NCBI RefSeq assembly: GCF_014836555.1
Contig: NZ_JACSQQ010000011.1
Coordinates: forward strand, 81,025-126,116
DNA: 45,092 bases
Direction: 5' to 3'
Source: Oerskovia rustica
Lineage (GTDB): Bacteria; Actinomycetota; Actinomycetes; Actinomycetales; Cellulomonadaceae
Positions 43,043-45,092 of this stretch are shown here, piece after piece. Position 1 is the first letter of the stretch. The number at the start of each line of letters is the position of its first letter. A program made the translations under genes and the position numbers. The notes beneath the pieces are model-generated. The model was not told the DNA's origin, searched no databases, and saw only the letters and a list, made by a program, of their open reading frames with translations.

Positions 43043-44092
43043 TCACGGCACGCGCGCCGTCCACTCCTCGGTCCCGAACTTCGTGCGCACGAGCTCCTCG
43101 GCCTGTGCGCGCTCGTCGGCGGTCACCGCGCCGTCGACCGTGCGGTACCGCGACCGGAAGTGCGCCTTGAAGGCCTCGATGACCTCTTCGCGCGCCATGC
43201 CGGTCTGCGAGCGCACGGGGTCGACACGCTTGTTGGCGCTCTTGGTCCCCTTGTCGCTCATCTTCTCGCGCCCGATGCGCAGGACCTCGAGCATCTTGTC
43301 GGCGTCGATGTCGTAGGCCATGGTCACGTGGTGCAGCACCGCTCCCCCACGCAGGCGCTTCTGCGCGGCACCCGCGATCTTGCCCGCCGGGGACGCGATG
43401 TCGTTGAGCGGCTTGTAGGTGGCGTTCACGCCGACGTCGGCGAGCGCCCCCAGCACCCAGTCGTCGAGGAACGCGTACGAGCGCTCGAAGCTCAGACCCT
43501 CGACGAGCGAGGCCGGGACGGTCAACGAGTACGTGATGGTGTTGCCGGGCTCGACGAACATGGCGCCTCCGCCCGAGATCCGGCGGACCACGGTGATGCC
43601 GTGCTTCGCGGCGCCCTCGGGGTCGACCTCGTTCCTGAGCGACTGGAACGACCCGATGATGACGGCGGGCGCGCCCCACTCCCAGATACGCAGCGTGGGA
43701 CCGCGCCGGCCGGCATCGAGCTCCTCGGTGAGGACCTGGTCGAGCGCGAGGTGCATCGCAGGTTGCTCGGGGCCCTCGTGGATGATCTCGAAGACGTGGT
43801 CGTCCCAGCCGGTCGCATGACCGAGCGCGCGGCGCACGGCGATCGCGACGGCCTCGGGCGAGAACCCGACCATCGTGATGTCGTCGGTCAGCACGGCCTC
43901 GATCGCACGCGTCAGGTCCGCGACGGTCGACGTCTCGGGCAGCCCGGTCAGGGCAGCGTTGATGTCGTCGAGCGCGTCGTCGGGCTCGAGGAAGAAGTCT
44001 CCGCTCAGCGCGACGCGGGACAGCCTCCCCCCGTCGGTCTCGACGTCGACCGCCACGAGCTTGCCACCAGGAACCTTGTACTCGCCTCTCAT
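43043..44092 (-). CDS. lplA: lipoate-protein ligase family protein with N-terminal accessory domain
   Basis: 349 aa, ATG at 44092. Residues ~1-85 (GEYKVPGGKLVAVDVETDGGRLSRVALSGDFFLEPDDALDDINAALTG) match the accessory domain that is C-terminal in E. coli LplA and separate in archaea. The catalytic domain follows: GAPAVIIGSFQSLRNEVD, VVRRISGGGAMFVEPGNTITYSL, and AGKIAGAAQKRLRGGAVLHHV with Lys238 as the adenylate-binding residue. The family attaches lipoate (or octanoate) to E2 and GcvH. TACCGT is seven bases before the ATG, so it is probably leaderless. It diverges from the sugar kinase gene. Confidence 0.9.
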   Translation of the reverse strand: MRGEYKVPGGKLVAVDVETDGGRLSRVALSGDFFLEPDDALDDINAALTGLPETSTVADLTRAIEAVLTDDITMVGFSPEAVAIAVRRALGHATGWDDHVFEIIHEGPEQPAMHLALDQVLTEELDAGRRGPTLRIWEWGAPAVIIGSFQSLRNEVDPEGAAKHGITVVRRISGGGAMFVEPGNTITYSLTVPASLVEGLSFERSYAFLDDWVLGALADVGVNATYKPLNDIASPAGKIAGAAQKRLRGGAVLHHVTMAYDIDADKMLEVLRIGREKMSDKGTKSANKRVDPVRSQTGMAREEVIEAFKAHFRSRYRTVDGAVTADERAQAEELVRTKFGTEEWTARVP

Positions 44093-44099
44093 GGGCTCC

Positions 44100-44105
44100 A
44101 CGGTA
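44100..44105 (-). promoter_or_regulatory. -10 box of leaderless lplA
   Basis: TACCGT on the minus strand with seven bases to the ATG at 44092. No ribosome site is visible. Confidence 0.45.
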
Positions 44106-44360
44106 CGTGCCGCTGGACGCGAGTCCGCGCTCCACGGGTCGCCCGCACCGCCGGACACCTGGTGACCTGGGCCACACGCAGGAGTAGCCTCCAAGCAGCA
44201 GGGCCCGGCCCCCGGTCGAGGGCCCGCCCCGGGGCTCCGGTGCGAGGTCCGGTCGGGGGCCCGGCCAAGGACCCGGCCACGAACCGGGCCGACGGCGAGA
44301 GTCCCGGGCGCAGGGCCGGGTGAACCCCGTGGCACTTTTCTCCGCGCTGTGGCGCTGTTG

Positions 44361-44379
44361 TGAAACTTCATGCCACAAT
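44361..44379 (+). promoter_or_regulatory. candidate control site of the sugar kinase gene
   Basis: The dyad TGAAacTTCA (44361-44370) lies just before CACAAT (44374-44379), which is five bases from the GTG at 44385 and may be a -10. TGAAAC also opens the dyad at the recycling-operon promoter. The rest of 44106-44360 is very GC-rich, with repeated GGCCCGGCC-like blocks and no gene. Confidence 0.35.
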
Positions 44380-44384
44380 GAGGC

Positions 44385-45092
44385 GTGACCAGCACGCAGG
44401 ACCCCGACCCCGCCCGCCCGGAGGCCCGTGCAGACGTCGCGGCGCCACCCACGGGCTCCCCCCGCTGGATCGTCGCGATCGACGTCGGCGGGAGCGGCAG
44501 CCGCCTCGTCGCGGCAAGGCTCGACAGCGATCCCAGCAGCGATGCCGACCCCGACGCGCACCGCACGAGCCTCACCGGACGCCCGGTCGCGATCGGACCC
44601 GACGGCAGCGACGTCGCCGAGGTCGTGCACGACCTGGGCGCAGCCTTCGTCGCGGCCTGGACCGAGACCCACGGCGAGCCCCCCGTGGTCGCCGCCGCCG
44701 CGGTCGGCGCGACGGGCGTCGCGACCCTCGTCCCGGACCCGACCGCCGTCCACGACGCGCTCCGCGCGAGCCTCTGCGCCGAGCGCACCGCGGTCGCGGC
44801 CGACGCCGTGACCGCCCACCTCGGCGCGCTCGGCGGCCGGGCCGGGGCGGTCGTCGCGGTCGGTACGGGCACGATCGCCCTGGGCACGAACCTCGCCGGG
44901 ACCTGGCAGCGCGTCGACGGGTGGGGTCACCTCCTCGGCGACCTCGGCTCGGCGTCGTGGATCGGCGCCCACGGGCTGCGGGCGGCGCTCGCCGCGCACG
45001 ACCGCCGTTCGACGGGCGGTTCGCGCCCGCTGCTCGCCGCCGCCACGGCGCGGTTCGGCCCCGCCCCGACCTGGCCCGCCCAGCTCTACACG
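44385..45092 (+). CDS. BadF/BadG-type sugar kinase (N-acetylglucosamine/MurNAc kinase-like), 3' end cut by window
   Basis: 236 codons are visible from GTG 44385; the frame is still open at the window edge. After a ~28-residue Pro/Ala/Asp tail the ASKHA fold starts WIVAIDVGGSGSRLVAARL (phosphate loop 1), then VAAAAVGATGV, VAADAVTAHLGALGG, AVVAVGTGTIALGTNL and VDGWGHLLGDLGSASWIG. The last motif is the mark of the N-acetylglucosamine-kinase branch of the BadF family, which includes bacterial MurNAc kinases (MurK). With the recycling operon 1.6 kb away, a role in phosphorylating GlcNAc or MurNAc is likely but unproven. A ROK kinase is excluded by motif order. Confidence 0.85.
   Translation, partial: MTSTQDPDPARPEARADVAAPPTGSPRWIVAIDVGGSGSRLVAARLDSDPSSDADPDAHRTSLTGRPVAIGPDGSDVAEVVHDLGAAFVAAWTETHGEPPVVAAAAVGATGVATLVPDPTAVHDALRASLCAERTAVAADAVTAHLGALGGRAGAVVAVGTGTIALGTNLAGTWQRVDGWGHLLGDLGSASWIGAHGLRAALAAHDRRSTGGSRPLLAAATARFGPAPTWPAQLYT

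Noticed and set aside
44093-44384. Riboswitch or small RNA in the GC-rich divergent region
   Set aside because: GGCCCGGCC-like blocks give many possible stems but match no riboswitch core that I know.
44385-45092. ROK-family regulator or kinase
   Set aside because: There is no HTH or zinc motif. The VDGWGHLLGDLGSASWIG segment is typical of the BadF/N-acetylglucosamine-kinase branch.

Overview
The window is high-GC DNA with dense coding, many GTG starts and many 1-4 bp gene overlaps. This points to an actinobacterium. The secreted protease at 11450-12934 closely resembles the Cellulomonas/Oerskovia alpha-lytic-type proteases, so the Cellulomonas-Oerskovia-Cellulosimicrobium part of the Micrococcales is the best guess (inference). 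I see 38 protein genes, the last cut by the window edge. I see no rRNA, tRNA, CRISPR array, insertion sequence or prophage. No gene-free stretch exceeds 300 bases; the longest (44093-44384, 42768-43042, 14450-14715) hold promoters or GC-rich dyads.

Left part (1-14.4 kb), mostly chromosomal housekeeping and small regulatory pairs: an ECF sigma factor with a translationally coupled membrane partner; a K+-independent H+-pyrophosphatase; two TetR regulators, one divergent from a DUF2867 gene across a multi-dyad operator; two tandem paralogous lipoproteins; a methyltransferase with an NPPF motif; a VOC protein; a LysR regulator; a secreted S1 protease with a prodomain and a PPC domain; a small P-loop kinase; and a five-helix membrane protein.

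14.7-20.8 kb: a JetA-JetB-JetC (MksF-MksE-MksB) SMC-type complex, the core of Wadjet plasmid defence, as three overlapping genes. The nuclease subunit JetD/MksG is not beside it or anywhere in the window. Five copies of an intergenic palindromic repeat lie at 8.5-20.9 kb, four of them 3-14 bases after a stop codon. They look like a REP-like or terminator-like family.

20.9-25.5 kb: a membrane GDPD phosphodiesterase, a DUF1353 membrane protein, a nucleotidase resembling eukaryotic cytosolic 5'-nucleotidase I, and a small CxxC protein. 25.6-31.4 kb: a nitrite/nitric-oxide island. A SufR-like cysteine-containing regulator, an NnrS-like membrane protein and a three-module NirK fusion (polytopic membrane domain, cupredoxin, copper nitrite reductase) form one overlapping operon. 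It diverges from a hemerythrin-DUF2249 gene over a shared AT-rich control region.

31.5-35.5 kb: two alpha/beta hydrolases, a YccF membrane protein next to a 5 x 22 bp tandem repeat, a YggS PLP protein and a PknH-like lipoprotein. 35.6-42.8 kb: a cell-wall recycling operon (binding protein, two permeases, NagZ, AnmK, MurQ), nearly all coupled by 4-bp overlaps. It appears to import amino-sugar (muropeptide) fragments and take them to GlcNAc-6-phosphate. No transporter ATPase is encoded here. The end holds a lipoate-protein ligase and a divergent, truncated BadF/GlcNAc-kinase-type sugar kinase that may belong to the same pathway.

A recurrent feature is leaderless expression: at least nine genes have a TAnnnT -10 box only 6-7 nt before the start codon.
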